Shown one piece after another: positions 47,510-58,738 of a stretch of DNA of 64,000 nt (position 1 is the first letter of the stretch; the number at the start of each line of letters is the position of its first letter). A program made the translations under genes and the position numbers. Below the pieces are notes generated by a model. The model did no database searches. It was given only the letters and a program-made list of their open reading frames with translations, and was not told the origin of the DNA. This stretch comes from Echinometra lucunter (Eukaryota > Echinodermata > Echinoidea > Camarodonta > Echinometridae): positions 3,626,340 through 3,690,339 of the forward strand of contig CM057165.1 of the NCBI GenBank assembly GCA_029962745.1, written 5' to 3'.

Positions 47510-48098
47510 CTGCCATCCCATGACAAAAGAAAGCAACTCTGTAGAATGAGTTTCTTAGTAAATGAAGAAAATATGTCACTCTTTCATGTGGAAATCTATG
47601 TTTGGACATTGAAGGTCATGTGACCATAATTTCTTCATCATCATGTAGAGCATACAAAAGATTACCTTAAAGGTGCTTTCACACATGATGAGACAGTGTA
47701 GGAACACACTATGTCACCACACTTTTTTGTGTACAAGCCTATGGGGTATAGGGCGACAAAAAAATGTCGCCGAGGCAGGACACACTTTGGTTTGCTGCCT
47801 AGATACAAAAAAAATGCGCACCAATCAAATTTCTAAAAAGTTAGCGCAAAAATTGTTGCCATGAGATTGCTTGCTCAAGTTCTGACAATATGCTCTCTAG
47901 CTTATTGACAGTTGACGCTTTAATGCGCGTTCATTAGCATATGTGGTGACACAAAGTCCCATCATGTGTGAAGACAAAACAGTGTGGCGCCACAGTGTGT
48001 TACCACACTGTCGCATCATGTGTGAAAGCACCTTAAATCAAGAAAAAGTCCATTTTGAAAAAAATCAGAGTTGCTTCCTTTTTGTCATTGGATGGCAG
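47510..48098. mobile_element. MITE-like element, family D copy 2, split by a nested insertion
   Basis: Outer ends CTGCCATCCCATGACAAAAG and TTTTTGTCATTGGATGGCAG are inverted repeats. The sequence up to 47666 and from 48038 onward matches the uninterrupted copy at 42269-42520 read in reverse. The middle (47667-48037) is a separate element. Confidence 0.87.
47667..48037. mobile_element. MITE with TTAA target duplication, nested in family D
   Basis: TTAA borders both ends. The terminal inverted repeats are AGGTGCTTTCACACATGATG and its exact mirror CATCATGTGTGAAAGCACC. The length is about 370 bp and it is noncoding. Shared middle words (TGGGGTATAGGGCGACAA-like, ACCAATCAAATT, GTTAATGCGCGTTC-like) link it to the element at 53959-54313. 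Fits the piggyBac-type TTAA class. Confidence 0.9.
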
Positions 48099-49740
48099 TA
48101 TTACGATCCTCCCCTCTTTCTCTGTATGAGTCCATGTGATAGAACTTCTCATATGAACTTTATAAATGAACTATATTCTTATGAATGAACTCATGAAATA
48201 TACAGTATCCTAGTTTACACAATAACACAACATTTTCTCTGTCTGGTCCTCCTCTAACCCTTCATATACAGACACTTCCTTGCAAACACATAAATTTAGA
48301 TTTGTTTGTTCTACAGGTAATAAACTTGATAAAAACCACCATCCACACCCTTAAAAAAAATCACCGGTGAAATATGTACAGCAAATCAAACTAGACACTG
48401 CACTGAACCAACATATTTTTGTACTTTGCTCCAATTTTCATGAAATGGAGCCCCTAAAAACTGCAAAATGTTTCATTTCATTCTTGTTGAAAATGCTCAG
48501 AAACACTCAGAAACTATATGCATTGTCAGTAATGTAAAACACACCCCTCATTCTGTTCTGAAAGTCTTTCTTTATAATTTCTATATTACACATGTTTTTT
48601 GACTAATTTCTCACAAATTCTGGATGCACTCTGTTCCATTCTAAGCTCTACTCTATAAAAATATTTGTATTTTATAATAATTTTTTTTTTTTACTCCTGT
48701 TAAATTGTTTAAATTCATTTTTAATTAAGAGCCATGTCAGTTCAGACAGCAATTATGTAATTTCAATAAAATCTTTCAATCAAAATCAGTCAATACCAAT
48801 GTCCATGTACATGTACTGAAGATGCATGAGCAGATGCTTACCAAACAGTGCAACAAAGAAAACAACAAAACAAAATAAACAAAAAAATGATAAAAATAAA
48901 AATAAATAAAGAGTACACCCATAGTGTGACAGTGAAGAAGTAAACTGAATAAAACCATCCACTCACAGATTGAGAAAACAGCCAGCTACACTCCAAAGTA
49001 ATTTCTACCTAAGTTTCTTCAAAGGAGGTCTTTGTTTTTTTTTAAATTTCAAAAGAAGAAGTGAAATTTCCTCAAAATGATTTTCATATAAGTAAAACAA
49101 ATTCTCCCAACTTCTTTTACAAAATTTGTAAGGATAATTTTCAAGCTTTCTGGAAGTGATAACTATATCTTCCTTGCATGAAATATTTCTGTTTAATCAA
49201 TATATCACTGACAACATGGTACAAACAACTGCCAACTGGAAATACTACTATTTTAGAAAGGAGGATTAAATAAATAAACAAACCTTGATAAGTATTAAGC
49301 CAATAAACTCATAAAAAGAACACTTTATGAAAGTAGGAAGGACACTTTATGCCTGATCTTTAAGTAACACTTCCTAATTCCTGCCCCTTCTCAAACTCGG
49401 AAACTCTAAACAACCTTTGATGAATCATTGATGCGTGATGATAAAAAGTATTTTAGATCTCCTCGCTGTCCCTCTTTGAGATTGGGACAGCCTTGGACTT
49501 GGAGAATTTCTTCAGGACTTGGCAAGGCCAGGTCTGAGACTCATCCAGGAGTCATCGGACATCGGAGGCAGTTTGGGAGAATTCTGGTCACTGATAACTA
49601 TCAACTTGGTAAAAGTACAGAGTCGGGTTATCCCCGATAAAAATATGTGACTCTTGGAAGAATCTTAATATCTGCAACTAGGATATTTTTCTTAAAAAAG
49701 TGACTCCTCTCATTCAGTCTTAAATAACTGATCAGGGCTG

Positions 49741-49925
49741 AATCCAGAATTTTTCAAAAGGGGGGTGGAGTGGTTGGCTTGTTCAAGTGCCTGTTATATC
49801 AGAAATATAAGGTTCTCTGCATTTTCAGGTGTATTTTACCCTAAAATTGTGCTTTTTCTGCTTTTCAAAAGGGGGGGGGGGGGCTGCAGCGGATTCAGCC
49901 TCCCCTTGGATCCATCCCTGCTGAT
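49741..49925. repeat. Dispersed repeat with G-run, family F copy 2
   Basis: Near its ends it has GATCAGGGCTGAATCCAGAA and GGATCCATCCCTGCTGAT, an imperfect inverted pair. Internally it has CTGCATTTTCAGGTGTATTTTA, matched at 37427 apart from small changes, and a 14-G run. Confidence 0.6.
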
Positions 49926-50354
49926 GAAATATTATAAAGTGTCATGGAAAAAATGGAGCCATATTACTAAACACTATCAATCAACACAGATAATGACTGA
50001 ATTTAAGATTATTTAATATTCAAATGATGAGGTAATCATTAGTACTCAACAACAAAAAGTCATTCTTTGAATAATTATGCAATCAGTTGGTCATTCTGCT
50101 GACTAACATATTTGTAAATTAGTCAGTATAAAGGTAGTCAGTTTTTTTTTATCCTAACAATTACGCTTCAATTTATCATGCAAGGTAGTCACCAATCAGT
50201 CAATTAGCATTAAAAAAAAATCATGCTATTTGTCAAAAGTTCTAAGTCACATATCTGTTGAGGATTTAAACTAACCAGCTAGGCACCATTTCTATACTCA
50301 TTTTATAAATTACTAAATCAAGTTTTCTGATACCAAACTCTTTCTGAATTTTAC

Positions 50355-50443
50355 CTTTTTGTGAATGCTCCTTCTGTTTCACCCTCTTTGTCCTTCTTCT
50401 TTAGTAAACCAGTCAGGGATCTCAAAGAGGGTGATTTCTTGAG
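50355..50443 (-). CDS. PDZ protein, third exon (basic linker)
   Basis: After a CT-rich acceptor ending TCTCTTTAG it reads LKKSPSLRSLTGLLKKKDKE and GETEGAFTK, ending AAAAG|GTAAAA. It starts in phase 0 and ends in phase 2, exactly complementing the exons at 55533 and 46967. It is Lys/Ser-rich with S-x-R-S-type sites that could be phosphorylated (inference). The short length means the call depends on phase agreement and codon content. Confidence 0.8.
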
Positions 50444-52639
50444 CTAAAGAGAGAGAGAGAGGCAGAGAAAAAAAAAGGACATAATATGACAGTGAAACAT
50501 AAAACATTTTATTTGTATAGTCACTTAGTTATGCAGCAAATATATCTTCCTGGTCTGTTATCCTTGATGATGACAAATGCTTGTCTTAGGTGTACCTGGC
50601 AGTGCAGCCCTTGTTGTATGCAGATTAAGTAGCATACTATCTACACAATCACAATTTCTTCACCATAATATTTAAAATCGCATTTTGTAGTAAGAACTCT
50701 ATAGCCTCATTTAGCCACCTTCAAACTCGCATACCAAAGATGGATGATGATCGACACACCATTTCCTTTGGAACAAGGATTTAAGAAAGGCACAAGTGAT
50801 TAAACATGCTTAATACACAAACCTCATTTCCATCCAGATATACATGTAAATGAGGTGCAGCCAAACTCTGAGCCCTTCTCCTCTTCTTGTACGACATGAT
50901 GCCAAGCACCGGCCACACAACCAAATCATTCAAATCTAACAGCCATGACAAGACCACATGCTTTAACAGACAGTGGTATTTTAATCCAAATAATTCAACT
51001 GGCAACAAACATTCCCAGATCTGTGGCCCTGCTCATATATAAAGCACAAGGAAATAAATAGTTTTCTTTGTAGAAGCTCTTTGATTAAGGTGAAGACAGT
51101 GTCTGGTTCAGAATAAATTCCGTCTTCAGGTTAGGCTCACACATTCTTGCACCAAAAGCCACGTGCTCGATGCCTCCACATACATGTTCTCTTCCAGCGA
51201 TTGCTACATTTGGAACTCAACCGTAACGAGCTTCTAATGATCATAAGTCAACACTTGCAACATAAATTTGCTAACTTGAAAAATGATGGACTTTCACCTG
51301 TTATTAACACCATATTCTCACACCCCCTTTTAATTGAAGAATTAAAAACGTTAGTAAAAATGGTAGTTCAACAATCTGATTTTAAATTAAACATGACAGA
51401 CTCAAAGGTTGTTTTACTTGTTTACTTGAGACAAACATAAAACACAGTGGGTTTCCTTTTGCAGATAGGAGTCATAATTTTGTCATTTTTGTGATAAACT
51501 AAATTTCATTCAGATCCATCAAAGCAGGTTTACGTCGTGTATATTTCTTCACAAACCCATGCTATTATTCCTTCATTTATTAACCATTCATTCATAAATA
51601 TTCATAAGGATGGATCTACCTTCCTTTTCCAAAGTTTCTGTTAAAGCATATAGCTAGGCTTTTATACAAATGTTTAGACAGCATCAGAACGTTATGCAGA
51701 ATTATGACATATACTAAAACTGAAGAAAAATGAACTTATAAGAAAATTCTTATATTCTTTTAAAAGTTTGTCGCACAGGACAAGACAAATTGCTGCTGGT
51801 GATTGTCTTGTCCACTGCTTGGTTTACAAAGTCTATAAGTTCACTGACAGTTGATTCTTCAAAATTTCATATCAAAGGTTTAAAAATTTTCCCTTTCAAC
51901 ATTATCTACTGAATTAGATTTTAATTTCTATAATCACACTCTAAAATATAATTGTTTTAGGTTTTTTTCACTTCTTGTTGATTGGGGGGAGGGCCTTTTG
52001 AAAGTTTAATGATGCTTTCCTGTAATAATGACAGGTACACTGCACTTAAACAAAAACTGGCATCTTCCTCTCTTCCCAATTTCCTAAGTTGTCCCACTCC
52101 AAATTATATATGTGATGAAACTTCTGTACAGATTTAAACTTCTTTGATCTTACTCTCGAAATATCATTAATTTCGCACCTAAGAGCCAGCCTTGCCCTGA
52201 TTTTAGAGAAGACAATTTCAATTTGGCATTAATTTTGTGTGTAACTAAAAGTTAGATTAGTGACTCAATCTAACTTGGCAAAGAGATCCACACCAAGGTG
52301 AGCTCGTAAACATCAGCAGTACAGATCAGTGACTAAAATGAATCATTAACAAGAAGCCCAAATTGTGCTGTTCCTGCTCAGCAGATGGATGAATGAAATC
52401 ATCACAGATTACAATCTAAGTTAAAGATTACAATCTTAGTAAAAGATTAAAAGATATATCCCATTTTTTATTGATTAATAGCATATTTTCTTTCATTTTT
52501 AAATCATATGATACATGTTTATGTATAATGCTCTGCTATCCACTTCATTATTAAGGAGATATCCCTATTTTCAGCTCCTCCATTCATCATTCTATCAGTG
52601 TAAAGCTGTCTATTTCTTTTGAGCTACATGTCACTTAGT

Positions 52640-53375
52640 CTGTTTGTCTATTTATTTATCTATCTATTCATCTAGCTATCTATCTGTTTATTCATCTTCA
52701 TTTCTATCTATCTTTATATATTTCTATCTATCTTCAACCATTCATCTATTCTATTTACGTATCCCATCTATATTAACCTATCTATTCATCTATCTATCTA
52801 TCTACCTACCTATCTATACATCTATCTATTATTCTAAATCTTTATATCTTCACCTATCTATTCATCTGTCTCTTTTTATCTATCCCTCATCTATTTATCT
52901 AAATAGATGTTTGGTACTGTAGAATCAAAAATAGCATGGAACATAGACATACTTAACCTTTTTTTTTGACATGTGCTCAGAGTATATTCCACGAATGCAA
53001 AGAAAGTCTAAAATCATTCATGCAATATACTGTAATGTGTACATATCACAAAGCTTATTAAGTGTGTGTGTTCAACACTATTTTCCAATCTATTCATCTA
53101 TCTTCCCATCTGTATTTATTTTAAGCTTTTAATCATCATCACCATCTATTAATCTATCCAACTACCTACCAACCTACCAAACTATCAATTTTATCCATCT
53201 TTTTATCTGTCTGTCTATCTCTGTATCATGCTATCTATGTATCGATCTATCTATCTAACTATCTATTTAAAATCAATCTATACATAGATCTATCCATCCA
53301 TCTGTCTATGTATCTATGTATGTATGTATGTATGTATCTATCTATCTATCTATGTAGCCATTCATTTATTTTTAG
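52640..53375. repeat. (CTAT)n-type tetranucleotide repeat blocks
   Basis: Two blocks, about 52640-52905 and 53085-53370, of imperfect TCTATCTA/TCATCTAT repeats, with a TATG variant near 53310-53335. They are separated by about 180 bp of non-repetitive DNA. Confidence 0.93.
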
Positions 53376-53544
53376 ATATCTTTCTATCATTTTGCAGTGA
53401 TTTCAAGAAGCCTGAGATCATGTTTCTAGTCTAGCAGTCTTCCTTTTTTCTCTCTTACTTCCTTTGTTTTTGAAGACCATACTGCTCTAGAATTGAACCC
53501 TTGCTAATCTCATGACTCAAAACTGTCTTCATCATAGTTGGAAC

Positions 53545-53694
53545 AGGGTCCTGTTTCATGAAACTTGCTATCAGTAACAAGTTGCAATAACTGTAAAAAG
53601 CTACTGAAATCCTTGCATCTGATTGGCTGCGAGCAAATTTGTCATAGAAATGTGGCAGTTGTTACTGATTACAAGTTTTATGAAACAGGGCCCA
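53545..53694. mobile_element. MITE-like element, family C copy 3
   Basis: Ends GGGTCCTGTTTCATGAAACT and AGTTTTATGAAACAGGGCCC, with TATCAGTAACAAGTTGCAAT inside. The core is nearly identical to 23677-23826. Confidence 0.85.
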
Positions 53695-53958
53695 GGTCTG
53701 GGGGGAAACAGCACGTTCCATCTCATGCTTCCACTCCACCGCCACATGCTGACGCATGCAGTATTTTTAGGCTCACAATACAAGTGTTGTTGGACCAACA
53801 CAGGTGTCGTGGAAGACATAACAAATGTCTGCAATTAGTCCTGTTCAAGTTTATCTATTACACACATCCTCTCACAACGCCCCACCCTTGCCATAAATTT
53901 TGTACCTCTTATTAACACTGGTTATTCATTTCAAGTCTGAATTAACCCACTGAACACT

Positions 53959-54313
53959 AAAGACTTGTTCAGATATGAGGAGAAAAATCCCCGCAACAAA
54001 TCCCTGTGACATTATTAGTGTACAAGTCAATGGGGTATGATGCAACAACAAAAATTTGCCAAGGCAGGAGACATTTCTTTTGGCTGCAAAAAGCTATGAA
54101 CCAATCAAATTCTTTAAAAGTTACGGCAAATTATGTTGTCATGAGCATATGTCTGTGCAACTTCAGACAAAAGTCTTGTTTATTGAGAGTTGATGAGTTA
54201 ATGTGCGTTCGTTAATGTAAGTGGCGCCACAATGTTGCGCCATATCTGAACACTAAAAAATGTTGCGGGGATTTGTTGCGGGGGCATGTTGCCTCATATC
54301 TGAGCAAGCCTTT
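53959..54313. mobile_element. MITE related to the nested element at 47667
   Basis: Inverted ends AAGACTTGTTCAGATATGAG and CTCATATCTGAGCAAGCCTT; a second inner pair is ATCCCCGCAACAAATCCC and GGGGATTTGTTGCGGGG. The length is about 355 bp. Internal words such as ACCAATCAAATTCTT, GTTACGGCAAA and GTGCGTTCGTTAATGTAAGTGG parallel the element at 47667-48037. Confidence 0.85.
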
Positions 54314-55532
54314 AGACAGTACATTTCTATCAAACCATTAGCTTTCTAGGGTACATAACATACTAGGAAATACATCTGACAACAGCTAATATTTGCGAAA
54401 ATGCAAATCAAATAAAATGAAAGGTTAAGTCTTCTACTATTGATACAAACTTATTTCAGAAAGGTTGCAAAAGAGAATTCTTTTGTCTCTTACAAATTAA
54501 AAAAAAAATGATTACTATAACCATTAAAGGAATTTTAAAAAGCAAAAAGAAGCATCAAGAAAAAAAAAGCTTGTAAAAAGAACAAACAAGGTGGAATGTA
54601 ATATAAATATGATAGGATGTATTGGTCAAAAGCAAAAAGAAAAGTAAGGAAGAATCATATAATACCTGGAAAACTGAATGAATTAGCCGGAATGGTGAAT
54701 GTTATATCTTATTTTTCAGAACTTTACCCTAGAAGGCAATTTTCAAAATCTTCATAGATCTCTATTCACATTATTCATCATATCCATTCCAGTTCTATGA
54801 TACTTAATTCAGCAAATCAACTAAATTCTCTAAGAAGATTCAGAGGATTTGCAGCACTTCTTCTTTGCACTAAAATGGGAGTAACACGCTTAAATCACAT
54901 TATCCCAAGGTTAATTCAGTCCTGAAAAGCAGTGAAAATTCATCCTAAATTGAGTTAAACTATGTGACATTGATGCTGTCATCATTAATTAGAGAATTAA
55001 GGCGAAAATCCAGGACTTACTTGCGTTTCTCCAGTAAAAGAAGTCTTTTTAAAAAAAGCAGTCTTTTAAAAAGAGCACATGTACCAGCATGCACTTTTTG
55101 TTTGTTGTGAAATGATTCCTGTTTCTTGATTCATACTCCCAGAAATGAATATTATTTGTTAAACACACACGCTCTTTATTTTCAATGATTCCTGTTTCAT
55201 AATTTAAATATTTTACAAATAAGTAAAAATAGTATGTTAAAGTTGAATGATGAAAAATATGAGTTGTATCTGTATATAATCTGAACAATTCTGATTTTTT
55301 CAATCCTTTATTAAAATTCTAATTGAGCATTACCAAATTTAAATCCTCTAAGCTACTGCATCTCTTTTTAAATTCCTGGTGTGCACCATTGAGATTAAAT
55401 AGTTTTATAACAAAAAAAGAAAGAAAGAATGAATGAAAAAACAAAAATACCAAATACATCAATCAATCAAACAAACATAAATAAATAAATAAATAAATAA
55501 AAGATGTAAATAAAATGAAAAAGCCATAATAC

Positions 55533-55698
55533 CTTTGGTTTTTCGAGGGAATAGCTCTCTTTATTTGATGTGGAAAGTTTATCCAAGCTGAGAGCTCGCC
55601 GAAGCTTCTTTTTCGTCTTCTCGACCTTTTCTGATATTGATGTTCTGGAGAGGATGGAGAGTTGTGACCCGGAGAGCTTCTTGTAGCTGTCATAGTCA
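55533..55698 (-). CDS. PDZ protein, second exon (Ser/Lys/Arg-rich region)
   Basis: After the acceptor TTTGTCCGTTCAG it reads DYDSYKKLSGSQLSILSRTS, ISEKVEKTKKKLRRALSLDK and LSTSNKESYSLEKPK, ending CAAAG|GTATTA. It starts in phase 2 (one base completes a Gly codon if joined to the exon at 61493) and ends in phase 0. LRRALSLDK is a basophilic-kinase or 14-3-3-like context (inference). No catalytic domain is visible. Confidence 0.82.
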
Positions 55699-55779
55699 CT
55701 GAACGGACAAAGAAAAGACACAAAGAGAAGAGAGAGTTTCATCATTAGTTATTATCATTCATCATTATTATCATCATTA

Positions 55780-56146
55780 AGTGGTGTCACGTAGGTCTGG
55801 GAGGGGAAAAGTGAACTTATTCATTGCGACCCTAATTGGGTCTCTCCTCCCGATACACCTAATTGGGATGTGCAGGTGTACCACTTCACCATGGTTTCCC
55901 CCTACACTTCTTTGAATACCGGTAGTACAGTGTGTTCTTGATTTGCAAAGGAGAACTCTCCCTGACATGGGGCCTCCATTTAACATCCTATCTGAGGGAC
56001 ACAGTGTTTTCCATTGAAACATAGCCTGTGTCTATGAAACAGGAGAGGGGCATGTTAACATAGCCATCTGCCTGGGGTGGATCCCAACCCACGATCTTTG
56101 ATTCCATAGGCACAGGCTTTATGGACTAAGCCAACCAGCATCCTCT
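55780..56146 (-). mobile_element. tRNA-derived SINE (minus strand)
   Basis: Read on the minus strand the head is GATGCTGGTTGGCTTAGTCC (box A) and AAGATCGTGGGTTGGGATCC (box B). A body of about 290 bp follows, with ATAGACACAGGCTATG, GGAGGCCCCATGTCAGGG and AATTAGGTGTATCGGG. It ends near the H/D-rich 55760 region. No intact tRNA fold is expected. Confidence 0.7.
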
Positions 56147-57252
56147 GCAGATAAATTAAGATAAAAGCAGAGATTTTAATGGCAATCAGAAATTGTAGTA
56201 ACTGAACAGCATTTTAGTCAAAAATGGCTAAAAGTCATACTGAATTATAAATACTGAAAGTGAACAAGTATATGGTAATGATCCAGTGTCATATAAACAA
56301 ATGTGCACAACCACCCGCTCTGAAAAACACAGCAAAAATAAATTTGGCATATGGGACTGTGTCTGGGAGTTTGATTTTTTCAAATTTCTCTGTCCTATCT
56401 CTGCTACCATACATTTATCACAATTCATTGAAAGACATCATCAAACTTTATTTTAAGATTCAGTGTAAAATATGTTGAACTCTCACATCTCTTAGTATTT
56501 TATATTCTACCACTGCTCCATCTTTGTTCATTTTTATACACCACTTACTAACCACCAGAATTTTTTTTTTTTACTTAGACTGCATTATCAAAAAATAACC
56601 TTAAGTCAGCACAATACAAGCTTTGCTTCTTTAAATAGACTCCTCCACTAATTTATTTTTCTTAATTTAACTTAACACTTACAAACAGTAAAATGAATTA
56701 TTTTTCATATGCAACTTTATTTTAAATATTGTTATTCCAAGAATAAGAATATGTATGTTTATTTAATTGTGTTACTTACATTATGTGGAAATAAAAGAAA
56801 CTTCAAGACTTCAAACTTCAAGACATATGTGAGAAAGTTCAATGGTTTATTCATTGCGCAAGGATGGAATGACGTCAATAGGAAATTTATCAAATAAGAT
56901 TTTTCTGCTGCTAGGAAATTGACAGGACCTTGCAAAATGGGCAAAATTTGAGCTACAGTCAGGGAGCCCCATATAAAAAACATCTTCATAGAGTTGTCAA
57001 TATTAGTTGCATATGTTTGTTACATTTGATGTTACCTTTCTTGTACCCCTTTAATTCCTTTTCCTATATGCATGCTATTGTTTTATTTGACCTTCCTGGC
57101 TTGGAGTGGGGAAGGTAATGCTTTATGAGGATTATTGATTTTAATTGCTTTTGTCACCCCTACCTAGCTTAAAAGCATTTTCTTTGAAAAGGGGTTCCCC
57201 TCTCTATATTCTTTTTAAAAATAAATTCTTGGTGATCTTAATCATTTCTATA

Positions 57253-57670
57253 TTAACCCATTCGTGACAGGAATTATTTAAAGCCTAATTTGATCAGATT
57301 TTATTCTTCAAATTGGCAACACCAACATTTTTATTTTATTGCTACATTTTTCTTATAAAACATCATGTATTTGAAATGAATATAAATTGACAGAAATTAT
57401 GATTAGAAGTCAAAAAGTTGCCAATTTGCAGGGGAAAAGAGTGATTCTAAACTTTCTATCACATTGCCAATTTAAGGATTTTAATGCTTATTTTCCTTTA
57501 AAAACTTTTCAGCATCAAACAATGAATATTAACGCAACCAAAATGGGCACAGCTTGTGTAGAATTTTTTTACTCTTTCTGCTCATATATTTGGTATGATT
57601 TTTAGGGCTCTGCATCAAAAGTTATTAAACCAAACCACAAAATGTGGACCCTCTGTCACAAATGGGTTAA
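57253..57670. mobile_element. MITE with TTAA ends, family A copy 2
   Basis: Bounded by TTAA, with inverted ends TTAACCCATTCGTGACAGG and CCTCTGTCACAAATGGGTTAA. Related along its length to 5731-6139. Noncoding. Confidence 0.85.
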
Positions 57671-58057
57671 TGATACATGCTCTCTATTTGTACAATATAT
57701 TGAAATCAAGTCTCACAAATGATGATTGAACTTTCTCTCATATATGCTGACTTAAGGTTAATAAGTCATTAAAGCATTATGCATCCATGACTATATTTGT
57801 AAGATGATGTCAAATGAAAAAGGGAGATAAGGTGATGTTTGAAATTCAATGTTATTCATTCTTCACAGGTATTGAAGTAAACACTGATGCTTCTAAAATG
57901 AAAATATGAAGTCACTTTTTGATACATATATTTTGTTCACTATCAATTACAGTAATATGGGATCAAACATGCCCTACTTCAAATCAAATGCATTTTGTAA
58001 ATCCATTTTTTCCCCCACTTGTCGCAATGTAATGGAACTAAGATTCAAACTTCTCCC

Positions 58058-58072
58058 CCTCCCCCCCCCCCC

Positions 58073-58106
<34 letters not shown>
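58058..58106. repeat. Poly(C) plus (CT)n run
   Basis: About 14 C followed by a CT dinucleotide run of roughly 15 units. Confidence 0.93.
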
Positions 58107-58109
<3 letters not shown>

Positions 58110-58322
58110 GGTCTCACATATAGCCATGTACATGTATCTAACATCTATCTCAATCTCCTGAATTCCCCTCTCTTCCCTTCTCTCTTCCAGCCCTTGAAGT
58201 TGCAGCCATATTCAATATCACAAATTAAGGCTCAAGAACAGTATTCAATCAAGAGGACTCTCACAGATCATCAAAGTACAAATGACCCCCTATACAGGCT
58301 GGTGGAAGATCATCTCAAGTCC

Positions 58323-58405
58323 TGATTCTGTTTGGAGCTAGAAGGGCATTAAGTCTGTATAATATGATATGACTTAGTGCCCTTCTGGCTCAAAACAGAC
58401 AATAT
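58323..58405. repeat. Short palindromic element, family E copy 2
   Basis: Arms ATTCTGTTTGGAGCTAGAAG plus GGCATTAAGTC, and the mirrored GACTTAGTGCCCTTCTGGCT plus CAAAACAGACAAT. Same layout as 7252-7331. Confidence 0.72.
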
Positions 58406-58515
58406 GATATTAGATGAGGGACAGAAGAAATATGATACACCTCATCTCTTAATTGATGTCAGTATCTATGTCTTGATTCTTCCATGATAAGCACTTGACA
58501 AAGATCTTGAAGAAG

Positions 58516-58738
58516 TCAACCCGACAAAGCTTTGCTCTGTAACATGACGTGGACAGGAAACTGGAGATCAATGGTTGCCGAGACGTACAGTCTGTCGGTC
58601 AGAGTCGACTGAACAACAAACTTGCAGAAATATTCATTATGTATCATCTTAAAGACAGCCCGTCCCTTTTGCAGACCCAATTCTGAAAGTTCCCTGACTC
58701 TGTCATCATTTGAGAGAGAAAGGCTATATAATCTATCC
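58516..58738 (-). CDS. Unrecognised open exon, possible alternative last exon of the PDZ gene
   Basis: After the acceptor TTTGTCAATTTCAG the minus strand reads DRLYSLSLSNDDRVRELSEL, GLQKGRAVFKMIHNEYFCKF, VVQSTLTDRLYVSATIDLQF and PVHVMLQSKALSG, then TGA. The frame is open for 73 codons with balanced, protein-like composition. It starts in phase 2 and so joins cleanly to the exon ending at 61493, as does the exon at 55698. Used as a terminal exon it would give a protein of about 104 residues without the PDZ domain. It could instead belong to a separate gene. No family was recognised and no poly(A) signal was found close by. Confidence 0.55.

Larger units (their letters stand above)
50456..55532 (-). 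other. Intron of the PDZ gene
   Basis: About 5 kb of AT-rich DNA. It contains the CTAT repeat block (52640-53370) and two MITEs. The stretch 50520-52600 shows nothing I can support as a gene. Confidence 0.7.
56150..58515. other. Intron DNA, mostly AT-rich
   Basis: Apart from the family A and E repeats and a C/CT run (58058-58106), no gene is supported here. A plus-strand segment after TCTCTTCCAG at 58190 stays open to 58325, but it has no partner exon. Confidence 0.6.

Noticed and set aside
51147..51440. 97-codon plus-strand frame
   Set aside because: It lies antisense in a PDZ-gene intron, with no domain recognised and no splice or promoter support.
57906..58325. Plus-strand frame whose last 44 codons follow an acceptor-like TCTCTTCCAG
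   Set aside because: The first half is a CT repeat and no other plus-strand exon pairs with it. Its peptide was not recognised.
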